Of a DNA stretch of 64,000 bases, positions 35,599-44,336 are shown piece by piece. The position numbers and the translations under genes were made by a program. Source of the DNA: Methanolobus sp. GTDB taxonomy: Archaea; Halobacteriota; Methanosarcinia; Methanosarcinales; Methanosarcinaceae. The stretch spans positions 213,185-277,184 of the forward strand of contig NZ_JADQBZ010000003.1 in assembly GCF_016278365.1 (NCBI RefSeq), written 5' to 3'. Numbering within the stretch: the stretch's first letter is position 1; the number at the start of each line of letters is the position of its first letter. The notes under the pieces are model-generated. The model searched no databases, was not told the origin of the DNA, and worked only from the letters and a program-made list of their open reading frames with translations.

Positions 35599-36150
35599 AT
35601 GCCATTATTAAGTATAATAGGCTGTGAATTATTTAAAAAAGAAATTGCACAAGTATTATTGAAAGATGGCGCGATAGAAAGCCTTATTCTTGTCAACGGT
35701 AAGGACACCGATTTTAAAAAGACACTAGAAGATACAGGAGCCATAGTTAAGGCTGTATCTGCAGATTCAATTCCCACAACGCTGAAAAAGAGTTCAGGAT
35801 TCAATGTTATTGTAGCCATACAGGGTGTTTTTCAGGATTTTGACAATTGCAAGCTTAACCGGGAAATATATGAGAAAATCCGGTTCTACGGAAATATATC
35901 AGACGGTATCCTTCTTCTTTACGGACATGGTGATGATGAATTAGAGACTGTGCTGTCCAACTTTAAACGATCCAGATTTTACCTTAAATCGATCGGGAGC
36001 TGTATGGATAGTTCCTCGGGCAATAGCATGCTCCTGCAACATGGGGACAAGGCAGATAAAAGAGAAATTGACCAGGCAGTAGTGTCAGTCTATGAAAAGT
36101 TATATTCGGATATTAGGGCAGAACTGGGCCTAACCGGCCAATTTACATAA
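35599..36150 (+). CDS. Conserved-looking unknown protein (possibly DUF1638-like)
   Basis: A 183-residue protein with alternating strand-helix pattern: LLSIIGCELFKKEIAQVLL, SLILVNGKDTDFKKTLE, FNVIVAIQGVFQDF and GNISDGILLLYGHGDDELETVL. It closes with the acidic helix REIDQAVVSVYEKLYSDIRAEL. The opening with Cys9 and the LLLYG strand recall the DUF1638 group of methanogen proteins, but I cannot confirm it. There is no membrane segment. It is transcribed away from fwd. The function is unknown. Confidence 0.6.
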   Translation: MPLLSIIGCELFKKEIAQVLLKDGAIESLILVNGKDTDFKKTLEDTGAIVKAVSADSIPTTLKKSSGFNVIVAIQGVFQDFDNCKLNREIYEKIRFYGNISDGILLLYGHGDDELETVLSNFKRSRFYLKSIGSCMDSSSGNSMLLQHGDKADKREIDQAVVSVYEKLYSDIRAELGLTGQFT

Positions 36151-36198
36151 ATTGCAAAAAAGTAAATAAAGGGACCCTTTAAAGCCTTTCCTTTATTA

Positions 36199-36363
36199 TC
36201 ATGTTACATTCATGTCCTTTCCACAACAGTTAAATGTTATGTTGCAGCCCTCAGCAGGACATCCTTTGCATTCTTCGACGACCTCTAAAGTGATTCCACA
36301 CTCCTCACATTTTATTCTTTGTCCTTTATTTAGAACACTGCACGAGTTGACAGAAGATGCCAT
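36199..36363 (-). CDS. 54-aa Cys-rich mini-protein (desulforedoxin/zinc-ribbon-like)
   Basis: A short gene starting at ATG 36363, with GGAG about 10 nt upstream and TGA at 36201-36199. The protein has eight cysteines: Cys8, Cys19 and Cys22 (IKCEECGITLEVVEEC), Cys32, Cys35, Cys40 and the pair Cys46-Cys47 (FNCCGKDM). The C-E-x-C-G ... C-C-G-K-x-M pattern is like the rubredoxin-type iron site of desulforedoxin and desulfoferrodoxin N-domains (C-x2-C and CC). Extra cysteines (CKGCPAEGC) could hold a second metal. It is probably a redox or zinc mini-protein. It is divergent from aroK and convergent with the 183-aa gene. Confidence 0.75.
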   Translation of the reverse strand: MASSVNSCSVLNKGQRIKCEECGITLEVVEECKGCPAEGCNITFNCCGKDMNVT

Positions 36364-36565
36364 TTATCCACTCCTCCTTTAATTACATAGAGCTTTTATC
36401 TGCTCTGATTAACACTTTTTTGCCCATGATAAATAAAGGTATCCTGCTATACCAAATACATTTGCAGTCGAACTTTTGAATATAAAACATTTAAGTATAA
36501 TACGTACTATTAGGGAGACATGTCAATAATGCGGAGCGAGCCATGTTCTCAGACAGGTGTAGGCC

Positions 36566-37441
36566 ATGACATTTGAGGGTAAAGCTTACTCTTTGGGTGC
36601 AGGCACAGTCATCAATGCAATTGCGACCTGGAAGGGTGCGGCTTTTGGCATCGACCTGAAAACCTTTGCACATGTAGAGGTAGCCCATAGCGAAACTATT
36701 ATTCGGGGAACTATTGATGGAATGCCGGATGGTGATACCGGCCTCATTGAGAATTGTGTCCGGTATGTGCTGGATCACTTCGGGCTTGAGATGGGTGGCA
36801 CTGTCAGGACCAGCAGTGAAGTACCTCTTGCAAGGGGACTCAAAAGCAGCAGTGCAGCCGCTAATGCAACCGTGCTGGCAACACTGGATGCTATCGGGGA
36901 AGAAATGGAACCTCTTGAGGCGGTACGGCTTGGAGTCAGAGCTGCAAAGGATGCCGGCGTTACAATCACAGGCGCCTTTGATGATGCATGTGCCTCCTTT
37001 TTCGGAGGTTTCGTTGTTACTGACAATCACAGAACCGAACTTATCAAACGGGAAGAGAGAGAGGCAGACGTACTAATCTTCGCGCCCGACAAAAAATCAT
37101 TCAGCTCCGGTACAAACGTTGAACGATCAAAACTAATAGCGCCATGGGTGGATATCGCTTACAGCCTTACTCTCGAAGGAGAATACGAAAAGGCCATGAC
37201 CCTCAATGGTTTCTTATACTGCAGTGCGCTGGGTTTTGATACCGAGCTCCTGATGCGTGCACTTGAGGCAGGTGTCAAGGGTGTAACACTATCAGGCACA
37301 GGCCCTTCTTATGTTGCTCTTGTTGATAAGGCCTCATCAGATGTTCTAAGGGATGCGTGGATAGAATGCGGGATAAGCGGCAACGTGATAAGTACAAAAA
37401 TCAATAATAGTGGTGCAAGTAAATTTCAGATGGTGAAGTAA
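36566..37441 (+). CDS. aroK: Archaeal shikimate kinase (GHMP family)
   Basis: A 291-residue GHMP-type kinase that phosphorylates shikimate in aromatic amino-acid synthesis; it is unrelated to bacterial AroK. The ATP-binding motif is GLKSSSAAANAT around residue 92. The N-terminus contains AYSLGAGTVINAIATWKGAAFGIDL. AGVTITGAFDDACASFFGG and the late VKGVTLSGTGPSYVALV are usual for the archaeal enzyme. AGGTGT lies 6 nt before the ATG. Chorismate mutase follows directly (stop and start adjacent), and purE comes next, so the three form an operon. Confidence 0.93.
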   Translation: MTFEGKAYSLGAGTVINAIATWKGAAFGIDLKTFAHVEVAHSETIIRGTIDGMPDGDTGLIENCVRYVLDHFGLEMGGTVRTSSEVPLARGLKSSSAAANATVLATLDAIGEEMEPLEAVRLGVRAAKDAGVTITGAFDDACASFFGGFVVTDNHRTELIKREEREADVLIFAPDKKSFSSGTNVERSKLIAPWVDIAYSLTLEGEYEKAMTLNGFLYCSALGFDTELLMRALEAGVKGVTLSGTGPSYVALVDKASSDVLRDAWIECGISGNVISTKINNSGASKFQMVK

Positions 37442-37729
37442 ATGACAACGATCACAGAGGTACGTGAGGAAATAGCATTGATTGACCGGGAGATAGTTGA
37501 ACTTATCCATCGAAGGGTCGCTCTTGCAGAGAAAGTCCTGAGGGCGAAACAGAAGGAAAGTATTCAGATCAACGACGGTACGCAGAATAAGGCAGTGCTG
37601 GATAGGGCTACTGATGCTGCTACTGAGAGGAATCTGGATACATCATCCATAAAAGAGATATTTCAAATTCTTATACGTATGAACATAGAACGCCAGCATG
37701 AATTAAGTGGGGAAGGGAATCTTCCGTAG
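37442..37729 (+). CDS. aroQ: Chorismate mutase (AroQ type)
   Basis: A 95-residue AroQ-type all-helical chorismate mutase that converts chorismate to prephenate for Phe and Tyr. It has the opening helix EVREEIALIDREIVELIHRR, in which the second Arg contacts substrate. VALAEKVLRAKQK carries the active-site Lys, and a final helix IKEIFQILIRMNIERQHEL completes the fold. No fused prephenate dehydratase is present. It follows aroK without a gap. Confidence 0.9.
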   Translation: MTTITEVREEIALIDREIVELIHRRVALAEKVLRAKQKESIQINDGTQNKAVLDRATDAATERNLDTSSIKEIFQILIRMNIERQHELSGEGNLP

Positions 37730-37738
37730 GTGTTATTC

Positions 37739-38128
37739 ATGACAGACATAGCAGTATTAATGGGATCTGAATCAGACAGAGCCATCGCCCACAGGGTAAG
37801 TAATGTACTTGATAACAGCAAATATTCCTATGATGTTCAGGTCATATCTGCTCATCGTAATCCTGTCGAGCTTGAAGAATATATTGCTCAAAGCGACGCA
37901 AAGGTCTTCATCGCGATAGCAGGACTTTCAGCAGCTTTGCCAGGGGTCATCGCTTCCAAGACCAAGAAGCCAGTAATAGGGGTTCCGGTTAGCGCAAAGA
38001 TGATGGGACTTGATGCATTGCTTTCAATCGCCCAGATGCCCCCGGGAGTTCCTGTAGCAAGTGTGGGTGTGGATAACGGTGCCAACGCGGCTCATCTCGC
38101 CATAAGGATACTGGACCTTCTTCCTTAG
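37739..38128 (+). CDS. purE: N5-carboxyaminoimidazole ribonucleotide mutase-type PurE
   Basis: A 129-residue PurE for de novo purine synthesis. ATG 37739 is chosen because AGGTG is 6 nt upstream; a GTG at 37730 would add three residues. The motifs are [29 protein letters not shown] (catalytic His-Arg) and [28 protein letters not shown]. The ending [22 protein letters not shown] is diagnostic. Its stop overlaps the stop of the convergent response-regulator gene (38125-38128). Confidence 0.95.
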   Translation: MTDIAVLMGSESDRAIAHRVSNVLDNSKYSYDVQVISAHRNPVELEEYIAQSDAKVFIAIAGLSAALPGVIASKTKKPVIGVPVSAKMMGLDALLSIAQMPPGVPVASVGVDNGANAAHLAIRILDLLP

Positions 38129-38976
38129 TCCAGCCTGTTTATCTCAAAAAGGCAACATTCATCGCCGTTTCCCATCGTCTCAACGACATCGACTTCCAGG
38201 TCATCTGCCTTCATGTTTGCAACTCTTGAGAAGATCCCTCTTGAGATAGTACAGAGAATGGGGTTTGACTTGGCCTCTTCTTTGCCCCATGGGCAGATGC
38301 TACCTTTTATTGTACAGTTATTATTCTCACGAGTATCAACCTCGAAGTTCGCTCCAAGCTGGTTTATTATCTGACAGCAGAGGTCCCCCACGGTTTCATA
38401 TCCTGCCAGATTGTTCTCAGGAGCGGTGTTCTCCAGGATCGCATCTACTACCATGTCTATCATCTGGTGAATGACAATGCCCTTTTGTTCAGGTGGCAGT
38501 GTTCTCAGAAGTGTAGGGATTATTTGGGTGAGTACCGAACGGACACGATTTTGCAAATCAATTTTGTTCTTCTCAGCCAACAGGTCTGCATGAAGGTTAC
38601 TAATCCTTAACAGGGAGCGTATCCTTGTCATGAGTTCGAGTTTGTTGACAGGCTTTGTCAAAAACTCATCAGCCCCCGCTTCAATTCCCATTACCCAGTC
38701 ATTCCTGCCCGAAAGAGCGGTGACCATTATAACCGGTATGAACTGCGTCGCATGATCCAGTTTGAGTTTTTCACATACCTGATACCCATTTATATCGGGC
38801 ATCATGACGTCAAGCAGAATAATATCTGGCTGTTGGCTTTTAACAATTTCCAGTGCCACATTACCATTGTCTGCTGCAATTACCTCATATGTGTCTTCTA
38901 AATAAGCCCGGAGTAGTTCTATATTCATTATTTCGTCGTCAACAATGAGTATTTTTGTCTTCTGCTCGCTGGAAAT
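38125..38976 (-). CDS. Response regulator: receiver plus methanogen output (MetOD-like) domain; ATT start proposed
   Basis: The frame extends upstream of ATG 38928 and encodes [15 protein letters not shown], which holds the acidic pair every receiver needs. No ATG, GTG or TTG precedes it before a TAA. An ATT at 38976-38974 lies 8 nt after a strong GAGGAG (38985-38990) and is the proposed start, giving 283 residues. The receiver has [17 protein letters not shown] with the phospho-acceptor Asp, then VTALSGR and FLTKPVN. After a helical linker, the C-terminal domain shows [24 protein letters not shown] and ends [10 protein letters not shown], the pattern of the methanogen output domain (MetOD1). 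The Cys set may bind metal. A KaiC-like gene is 86 nt upstream on the same strand. Confidence 0.8.
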   Translation of the reverse strand: MSSEQKTKILIVDDEIMNIELLRAYLEDTYEVIAADNGNVALEIVKSQQPDIILLDVMMPDINGYQVCEKLKLDHATQFIPVIMVTALSGRNDWVMGIEAGADEFLTKPVNKLELMTRIRSLLRISNLHADLLAEKNKIDLQNRVRSVLTQIIPTLLRTLPPEQKGIVIHQMIDMVVDAILENTAPENNLAGYETVGDLCCQIINQLGANFEVDTRENNNCTIKGSICPWGKEEAKSNPILCTISRGIFSRVANMKADDLEVDVVETMGNGDECCLFEINRLD

Positions 38977-39065
38977 ATCAACAACTCCTCGGTAGTATGC
39001 GGAATAAATAATAATAGATGATTATATAATTATTATATGTAAATATTTATTGGCGGACTAACTAC

Positions 39066-39863
39066 TTAAAGCTCCACAAGCTTGCTTTTGGATCCTTTTA
39101 ACTTAATCCCTGCAGGAGTTATATCAAAGATGCTAATATCAAGAGTGATTTTGGTGCTACGCATCTTGGGTATGCTGAGGAAACGCTCATTATTGCCTGT
39201 ATAGGGATTCTCTTTAATGAACAGTTTGACTGCTCCATAGGTGGAATAATCTGCAATTTTGTGTGTCATTTCGTAGGCGGCTTCATCCATGATGTACAAA
39301 GTACTTGTCTTTTGTTTTGCCAGCAGGCGGTTGAGGGTATCAAACTTATCCCTGAAATCCTTGGCACTAAGCCCAAATGCCAGCACTCCCAGATTATCGA
39401 TGACAGCAACATCGGTGCCTTCCGGAATAAGTCTTACAAGGTCGAGAATATCTATTTCTTCAATGTTGAAATCAGCCCGGTCAAGCCTGAAGTGCCTGTC
39501 AAGTCCTGTCTCCTCAATGATGTTAATTTCATCATCACTGAAATCTTCAAGAAGCTGCGCTTCACGTGCAATCCCCCTTGTCCTCAGTTCAACGACCGGT
39601 TTTATCTGAAGGAGTCCTTTTTCTATAAATGACTCAAGTCCAAGTCCTAACATTGCGGCTTGTCCCAGCAGGTCTTCAGGGGTTTCTTCAGTCGCAATCA
39701 GAATGCATTTGTTCCCGTCCATACAGGATTTGTTAAGAAAATGGAGTCCAAAGATAGTTTTACCTGCTCCCGGAGCACCCGTAACAAGTATACCTTTGCC
39801 TTTGGGGTATCCACCACCTATCTTTTTATCTAAGTTATCTATTCCAGTTGGCATTCTGTCCAT
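39066..39863 (-). CDS. KaiC-like RecA-superfamily ATPase
   Basis: A single-domain KaiC/RadA-like ATPase of about 265 residues. It opens with MPTGIDNLDKKIGGGYPKG and the Walker A loop VTGAPGAGKTIFGLHFL. It continues with ILIATEETPEDLL and Walker B in DVAVIDNLGVLAF. STLYIMDEAAYEMTHKIADYSTYGAVKLF matches the family end. The start may be GTG 39872 or ATG 39863; the latter has a weak AGTGG upstream. These archaeal proteins are thought to be signalling ATPases. The response regulator downstream on the same strand suggests a shared pathway. The promoter is in the AT-rich region beyond 39864. Confidence 0.85.
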   Translation of the reverse strand: MDRMPTGIDNLDKKIGGGYPKGKGILVTGAPGAGKTIFGLHFLNKSCMDGNKCILIATEETPEDLLGQAAMLGLGLESFIEKGLLQIKPVVELRTRGIAREAQLLEDFSDDEINIIEETGLDRHFRLDRADFNIEEIDILDLVRLIPEGTDVAVIDNLGVLAFGLSAKDFRDKFDTLNRLLAKQKTSTLYIMDEAAYEMTHKIADYSTYGAVKLFIKENPYTGNNERFLSIPKMRSTKITLDISIFDITPAGIKLKGSKSKLVEL

Positions 39864-40303
39864 TTGTACCACTTCTATTTATGTTATCGAAGTTTATATT
39901 TATTTTATTATAATAATACTGTATATTATAAATAGCTAGTGCTGACACTTCTCACTGGCCCGTTTACAAACGAAAGAGCAACTAAAAGAATAAAAGGACA
40001 AAGAATTAATAATTAAATAAATACTTAATATAATACTACATGAATGCGATGCACAATCAGAAATATCTGATATTTGTCTCCGAGCCAAGATGTTCAGGTT
40101 TCCATAACCAGAGAATTAATAATATGTTTATATACAATGTTATTTGTAAAAGTATAGCAGACAGTTACAAATATAAAGCCAGAGACTAATATTTCATTTG
40201 TCTAATATACATTTGTAAAGCCTTTCATGCATTCGGGCTTTTATCTACTTTTCTGACCTTCAGGATGGTCTGAAAGTAAATTGAAAATGGCAGGGGGATT
40301 TAA
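39864..40303. promoter_or_regulatory. Large regulatory region with ATTTGTAA repeats before korAB
   Basis: No gene is seen in this 440-nt AT-rich interval. ATTTGTAA occurs at 40142-40149, inverted as TTACAAAT at 40165-40172, and again direct at 40211-40218. Two overlapping inverted repeats, ATCAGA-N4-TCTGAT (40056-40071) and AAATAT-CTG-ATATTT (40061-40075), lie further upstream. TTCAG-N6-CTGAA at 40259-40274 is close to the korA ribosome site GGGGGA. The left end serves the KaiC-like gene on the minus strand. Confidence 0.45.
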
Positions 40304-42031
40304 ATGAACTTAGATCTTACGATAAAGATAGGTGGAGCTGCAGGTCAGGGATTGGACACTATGGGCAGTGTGCTTTCCAAGAGCCTGCTTAAGAGCGGAT
40401 TCTATGTGTTCAGTACACAATATTATCTTTCAAGGATAAGAGGTGGTCACAACACATTCCAGATACGGATCAGTAGCTCCGAACTTGCAGCAATGGGTGA
40501 GGATGTCGACATACTTATCGCTCTTGACAGGGCTTCCATCGACCGTCATCTTGGTGAAATGTCCGACGGGGTTGTGATAGTCGACAAGGATGTGGTTGAA
40601 CTGGACAAAGAGCATGATTCCATCTTTCATGTCCCCCTGTTAAAAATAGCAAAGGATGTGGGTGGCAACAAGATATATACTAATACCGTTGCAGCTGGTG
40701 CGGTCATTGGGCTGCTTTGCCTGAGCCTGGATCCCCTTAATGAAGTGCTCACAGCGATATTCAGGAAAAAAGGCCAGGAAATCATTGATAGTAATCATAA
40801 GGCAGCAAAGGCCGGTTATGATCATGTGAAGGAAAATTACCCCCATGGATGTAAGTTCAATGTTTCCAAGCCTGATGCACAGGAGAAAAGGATGCTTATT
40901 GCAGGTAACGAGGCTGCAGGTCTGGGGGCACTTGCTGCTGGCGTGCAGTTCCTGTCAGCATACCCGATGACACCTTCCACAGGCGTGCTCAATTATGTTG
41001 CAGGCCATGCAGGTGAGTTCGGTGTGGTCGTTGAACAGGCGGAGGATGAGATAGCAGCGCTTAATATGGCAGTTGGTGCTTCTTTTACCGGTGCGCGCTC
41101 CATGGTCACTACGGCCGGGGGTGGATTCTCCCTGATGGTCGAGGCTCTTGGACTTGCCGGAATAACCGAGACCCCGGTAGTCATCTTCCTTGCACAGCGC
41201 CCCGGACCTGCAACCGGTCTTCCCACAATGACAGAACAGGGGGACCTGCTGTTCGCTTTGCATGCGGCGCAGGGGGAGTTCCCGAGGTGCATCCTTGCAC
41301 CGGGTACTCCGGATGATTGTTTTTATATGATGGCAGAAGCATTCAATATTGCAGAAAAGTATCAGATCCCGGTTTTTGTCATGAGCGACCAGTATCTTGC
41401 TGATTCTTTATTCACATGCAAGCGATTTGATACTTCAAAGATCACTGTTGAAAGACACCTGCTCTCTGACCAGGAATTGCGCACTAAACATGGAGACTAC
41501 AAACGTTATAAATTCACCCCAGGCGGTATTTCCCCGAGAGCACTTCCCGGCCAGGAAGGGATACTTGTATGTGCGGACAGTGATGAACATGATGAGTTCG
41601 GGCGTATAGACGAGAGCCAGGAGAACCGGATAAGGATGACGGATAAGAGGATGAAGAAACTGGAGTTGCTGGCTACTGAAATGAAGCCTCCTACGATATA
41701 TGGACCGCAGGAGGCGAAGATTACTCTAATTGGCTGGGGCTCTACTTACGGCCCGCTGGCTGAGGCGGTTGACATCCTTACTAAGGAAGGCCATTCTGCT
41801 AATCTGGTGCATTTCAACCATATTTATCCAATGCCTGCAGAGAGCACACAGAAGGCGCTGGCAAAGTCAAAGAAGAAGATATGCGTGGAGAACAATTATA
41901 CCGGCCAGCTTGCCAGGCTGCTCCTGACAGAGGCAGGTATCGAAGTGACTGATAAGGTCCTGAGATATGACGGCCTGCCTTTCACCCCGCTGTCCATAAT
42001 CGAAGCTCTTCGGGAAAAGGAGGTGATCTGA
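40304..42031 (+). CDS. korA: 2-oxoacid:ferredoxin oxidoreductase, fused gamma-alpha subunit (KorA type)
   Basis: A 575-residue subunit. The N-terminal 185 residues form the gamma domain (IKIGGAAGQGLDTMGSVLSKSL, then SRIRGGHNTFQIRIS). The rest is the alpha domain with AGNEAAGLGALAAGVQFLSAYPMTPST, TTAGGGFSLMVEALGLAGITETPVV and FLAQRPGPATGLPT. With KorB it oxidises a 2-oxoacid with CoA and reduces ferredoxin. The gamma-alpha fusion with a separate beta subunit is the two-subunit layout found in archaea. Substrate (2-oxoglutarate, pyruvate or a branched acid) is not settled by sequence. GGGGGAT is 5 nt before the ATG. Confidence 0.93.
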   Translation: MNLDLTIKIGGAAGQGLDTMGSVLSKSLLKSGFYVFSTQYYLSRIRGGHNTFQIRISSSELAAMGEDVDILIALDRASIDRHLGEMSDGVVIVDKDVVELDKEHDSIFHVPLLKIAKDVGGNKIYTNTVAAGAVIGLLCLSLDPLNEVLTAIFRKKGQEIIDSNHKAAKAGYDHVKENYPHGCKFNVSKPDAQEKRMLIAGNEAAGLGALAAGVQFLSAYPMTPSTGVLNYVAGHAGEFGVVVEQAEDEIAALNMAVGASFTGARSMVTTAGGGFSLMVEALGLAGITETPVVIFLAQRPGPATGLPTMTEQGDLLFALHAAQGEFPRCILAPGTPDDCFYMMAEAFNIAEKYQIPVFVMSDQYLADSLFTCKRFDTSKITVERHLLSDQELRTKHGDYKRYKFTPGGISPRALPGQEGILVCADSDEHDEFGRIDESQENRIRMTDKRMKKLELLATEMKPPTIYGPQEAKITLIGWGSTYGPLAEAVDILTKEGHSANLVHFNHIYPMPAESTQKALAKSKKKICVENNYTGQLARLLLTEAGIEVTDKVLRYDGLPFTPLSIIEALREKEVI

Positions 42032-42886
42032 ATGGTGAGCGTAGAAGATTACGGGAACTATGAAACTGCATGGTGCCCCGGATGTGGCGATTTCAATATC
42101 CTTAAGGCGCTTAAGGCTGCTCTTGCAAATCTCGGAAAGGCGCCTTCCGAGGTGCTGATTGTTTCCGGCATTGGCCAGGCAGGCAAACTCCCGCAGTACC
42201 TGAACTGTAACTTTTTTAACGGGCTTCACGGCCGTACCCTTCCGCCAGCCACTGCGGCAAAGCTGGCAAACCATGAACTGACAGTACTTGCTGTAGCAGG
42301 GGATGGGGATTGTTATGGGGAAGGAGGTAACCATCTCATACATGCGATCAGGAGAAACCCTGACATTACTATACTTGTGCACGACAACCAGATATATGGC
42401 CTCACCAAGGGCCAGGCTTCTCCGACCAGTGAACGTGGCATGGTTTCCAAGATACAAAGGGAAGGTGTTTTTAATAACCCCTTAAACCCGATAGCACTTG
42501 CTATCTCTCAGGAATGCTCTTTTGTGAGCAGGGGATATGCAGGAGATGTGCAGCATCTTACGGAACTGCTCATCAAGGCCATCCGGCACAGAGGACTTTC
42601 TCTTGTGGAGGTCCTGCAGCCCTGCGTCACTTTCAACAAGCTGAACACTTTTAAGTGGTATTCGAACAGAGTTTACAAGATGGAAGATGGCGAGTATCCC
42701 CTTGACGACCGGGTAAAAGCCTTTGAAAAATCCCTTGAATGGGGTGACCGGATACCCCTTGGAATATTCTATGTTAACGAAAGACCTGTCCTGGAAGACA
42801 ATCATGAGGTGCTCAGGGATGCTCCCCTTATAAGGCATAAACCGAATACAGAAAAAGTGAATGTACTGATTGACGGTTTTATGTGA
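42032..42886 (+). CDS. korB: 2-oxoacid:ferredoxin oxidoreductase, beta subunit (KorB type)
   Basis: A 284-residue TPP-binding subunit that begins directly after korA's stop. TAWCPGCGDFNILKAL carries the first cluster cysteines. The TPP/Mg motif is VAGDGDCYGEGGNHLIHAIRRNPD followed by HDNQIYGLTKGQASPTS. LVEVLQPCVTFNKLNTFKWY holds a further Cys and ends the catalytic fold. The final 70 residues contain ILPLG-type features in IPLGIFYVNERPVLEDN. No separate delta ferredoxin gene lies beside it. Transcription probably ends in the T-rich stretch 42887-42912. Confidence 0.93.
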   Translation: MVSVEDYGNYETAWCPGCGDFNILKALKAALANLGKAPSEVLIVSGIGQAGKLPQYLNCNFFNGLHGRTLPPATAAKLANHELTVLAVAGDGDCYGEGGNHLIHAIRRNPDITILVHDNQIYGLTKGQASPTSERGMVSKIQREGVFNNPLNPIALAISQECSFVSRGYAGDVQHLTELLIKAIRHRGLSLVEVLQPCVTFNKLNTFKWYSNRVYKMEDGEYPLDDRVKAFEKSLEWGDRIPLGIFYVNERPVLEDNHEVLRDAPLIRHKPNTEKVNVLIDGFM

Positions 42887-42912
42887 CTTTCAATCCTTCT
42901 TTTATTTTTCCC

Positions 42913-43506
42913 CTAGTTGTGCATACTTGCTTTAATAACGACAAGCTCTTCAAAGGAACATTTCACACTGGTCACTACCTCGGTCTGGAAACCATATCCT
43001 TCCAGTTCTTTCCTTACCTCGCCTATGCCTGTCAGGGACGAAATAAGCAGCAGGAGTATCCCCCCGGATGCAAGGTAGTTGCAGGTTTCTTTTAAGAATC
43101 GCTCAATTGCACTACGCCCATCAATGCCGCCATCAAAAGCATAATTCAGCCATCCCGGTATCTTCTCATCCTCTGATGTAGGCAAGTAGGGCGGGTTGAA
43201 GATAATCAGGTCGAAGATATGCTTTTCACATATGCCCGCAAACAGGTCGGCCCTGATGACTTCGATGCCGTTGGACCGTGCGCATGAGGCTGCATGAGGG
43301 TTGATCTCGGTTGCAATGAGTTTGACATCTCTGTTTGCCCTGAGGACAGCAGATACAAAGCCTGTGCCTGTACCTATCTCAAGAACCCGGGAGCCATCCT
43401 TTGTGTGTTCGACTGCTGCATCGGCAAGCAAAAAAGAATCTTCTGCCGGATCATATGAATTCTCATCAAGCTTTATAGTTGCATTCCTGTAGCTGATGAT
43501 GGCCAT
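42913..43506 (-). CDS. HemK2/Mtq2-like protein methyltransferase
   Basis: A 197-residue SAM-dependent methyltransferase. The start is ATG 43506 (MAIISYRNATIKLDENSYDP), since the frame beyond it runs into ksgA. Motifs: DSFLLADAA, the SAM loop VLEIGTGTGFVSAVL and the diagnostic FNPPYLPTSEDEK (NPPY, which binds the target amide). GGIDGRSAIERFLKE follows. The archaeal relative methylates the Gln of the GGQ motif in release factor aRF1. The gene starts 1 nt after ksgA ends, in the KsgA-HemK order seen in many archaea. Confidence 0.9.
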   Translation of the reverse strand: MAIISYRNATIKLDENSYDPAEDSFLLADAAVEHTKDGSRVLEIGTGTGFVSAVLRANRDVKLIATEINPHAASCARSNGIEVIRADLFAGICEKHIFDLIIFNPPYLPTSEDEKIPGWLNYAFDGGIDGRSAIERFLKETCNYLASGGILLLLISSLTGIGEVRKELEGYGFQTEVVTSVKCSFEELVVIKASMHN

Positions 43507-43507
43507 G

Positions 43508-44320
43508 CTATCCCTGTTGCCTGTGCCTGTAAAGCAGGTTTGCAAGATATGCAAGCTCTTCCGGCTCCAGGTTCTCCGGCCTTTTGTCAAGCATTTCTGG
43601 TGGAAGCTTGCCGATGAACTCTTTTAAGTCATCGGTTCCAAGAAGCTGCTTGCTCCTTATTATTGAGTTGCGGATCTTCTTGCGTCTCTGGCCGAAGACA
43701 GCTGTAACGAAGTCAAGGTAATATTTGCTGTCATCAACTTCAAATGGTGATGGCCTGGGCTTGACTTTCACGACCGCAGAGAGCACTTCAGGAGGCGGTG
43801 AAAATGCACCTCGTGGAATCTCCATAATGATAGACGAATCTGCGAAATAATATGTGTTGACCGATAGCCTGCTATAATCCCCTGAGTTTGCATGGGCTAC
43901 CATCCTTTGTGCGAATTCGTACTGATACATAAGAATTCCCAGTTCGAACTCATGTCTGAAGAGCTTGAAGGTAATCTCAGATGAGATAGAATAGGGAAGG
44001 TTAGAAACTACTTTATCAAAAGGCGGGAATTCAACTCCAAGAACATCTCCTGCAATGATCTCAAGTTTATCGTTCTCTCCGAAGCGGTCCAGGAGCACAT
44101 CCACAAGAACCGGATCTCGCTCGATTGCAATAACTTTCCCGGCGCGCTTCATGAGACGTTCGGTAAGGTTACCTATCCCGGCCCCTATCTCCAGTATGGT
44201 TTCATGGGGCCGGATATCTGCAGCATCGACTATCCTGTCGAGTATACGTTCGTCCACAAGGAAATGCTGGTCGTGGTCACCGCCACGTATACCATACTTC
44301 CTGAGAATATTGTGGACCAA
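43508..44320 (-). CDS. ksgA: rRNA adenine dimethyltransferase KsgA/Dim1
   Basis: This enzyme dimethylates two adjacent adenines at the 3' end of 16S rRNA. TTG at 44320-44318 is proposed as start (V-H-N-I-L-R-K-Y-G), with AGGTG 8 nt upstream; the frame is open to 44407 but overlaps the DUF655 gene. The SAM motif is ILEIGAGIGNLTERLMKRAG. IEIIAGDVLG-type residues appear as LEIIAGDVLGVEFP, motif IV as VSNLPYSISSEI, and FVTAVFGQRRKKIRNSI ends the catalytic part. The length of 270 residues is normal for the archaeal enzyme. It lies 16 nt after the DUF655 gene. Confidence 0.92.
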   Translation of the reverse strand: MVHNILRKYGIRGGDHDQHFLVDERILDRIVDAADIRPHETILEIGAGIGNLTERLMKRAGKVIAIERDPVLVDVLLDRFGENDKLEIIAGDVLGVEFPPFDKVVSNLPYSISSEITFKLFRHEFELGILMYQYEFAQRMVAHANSGDYSRLSVNTYYFADSSIIMEIPRGAFSPPPEVLSAVVKVKPRPSPFEVDDSKYYLDFVTAVFGQRRKKIRNSIIRSKQLLGTDDLKEFIGKLPPEMLDKRPENLEPEELAYLANLLYRHRQQG

Positions 44321-44336
44321 GAAAAGAACACCTTGC

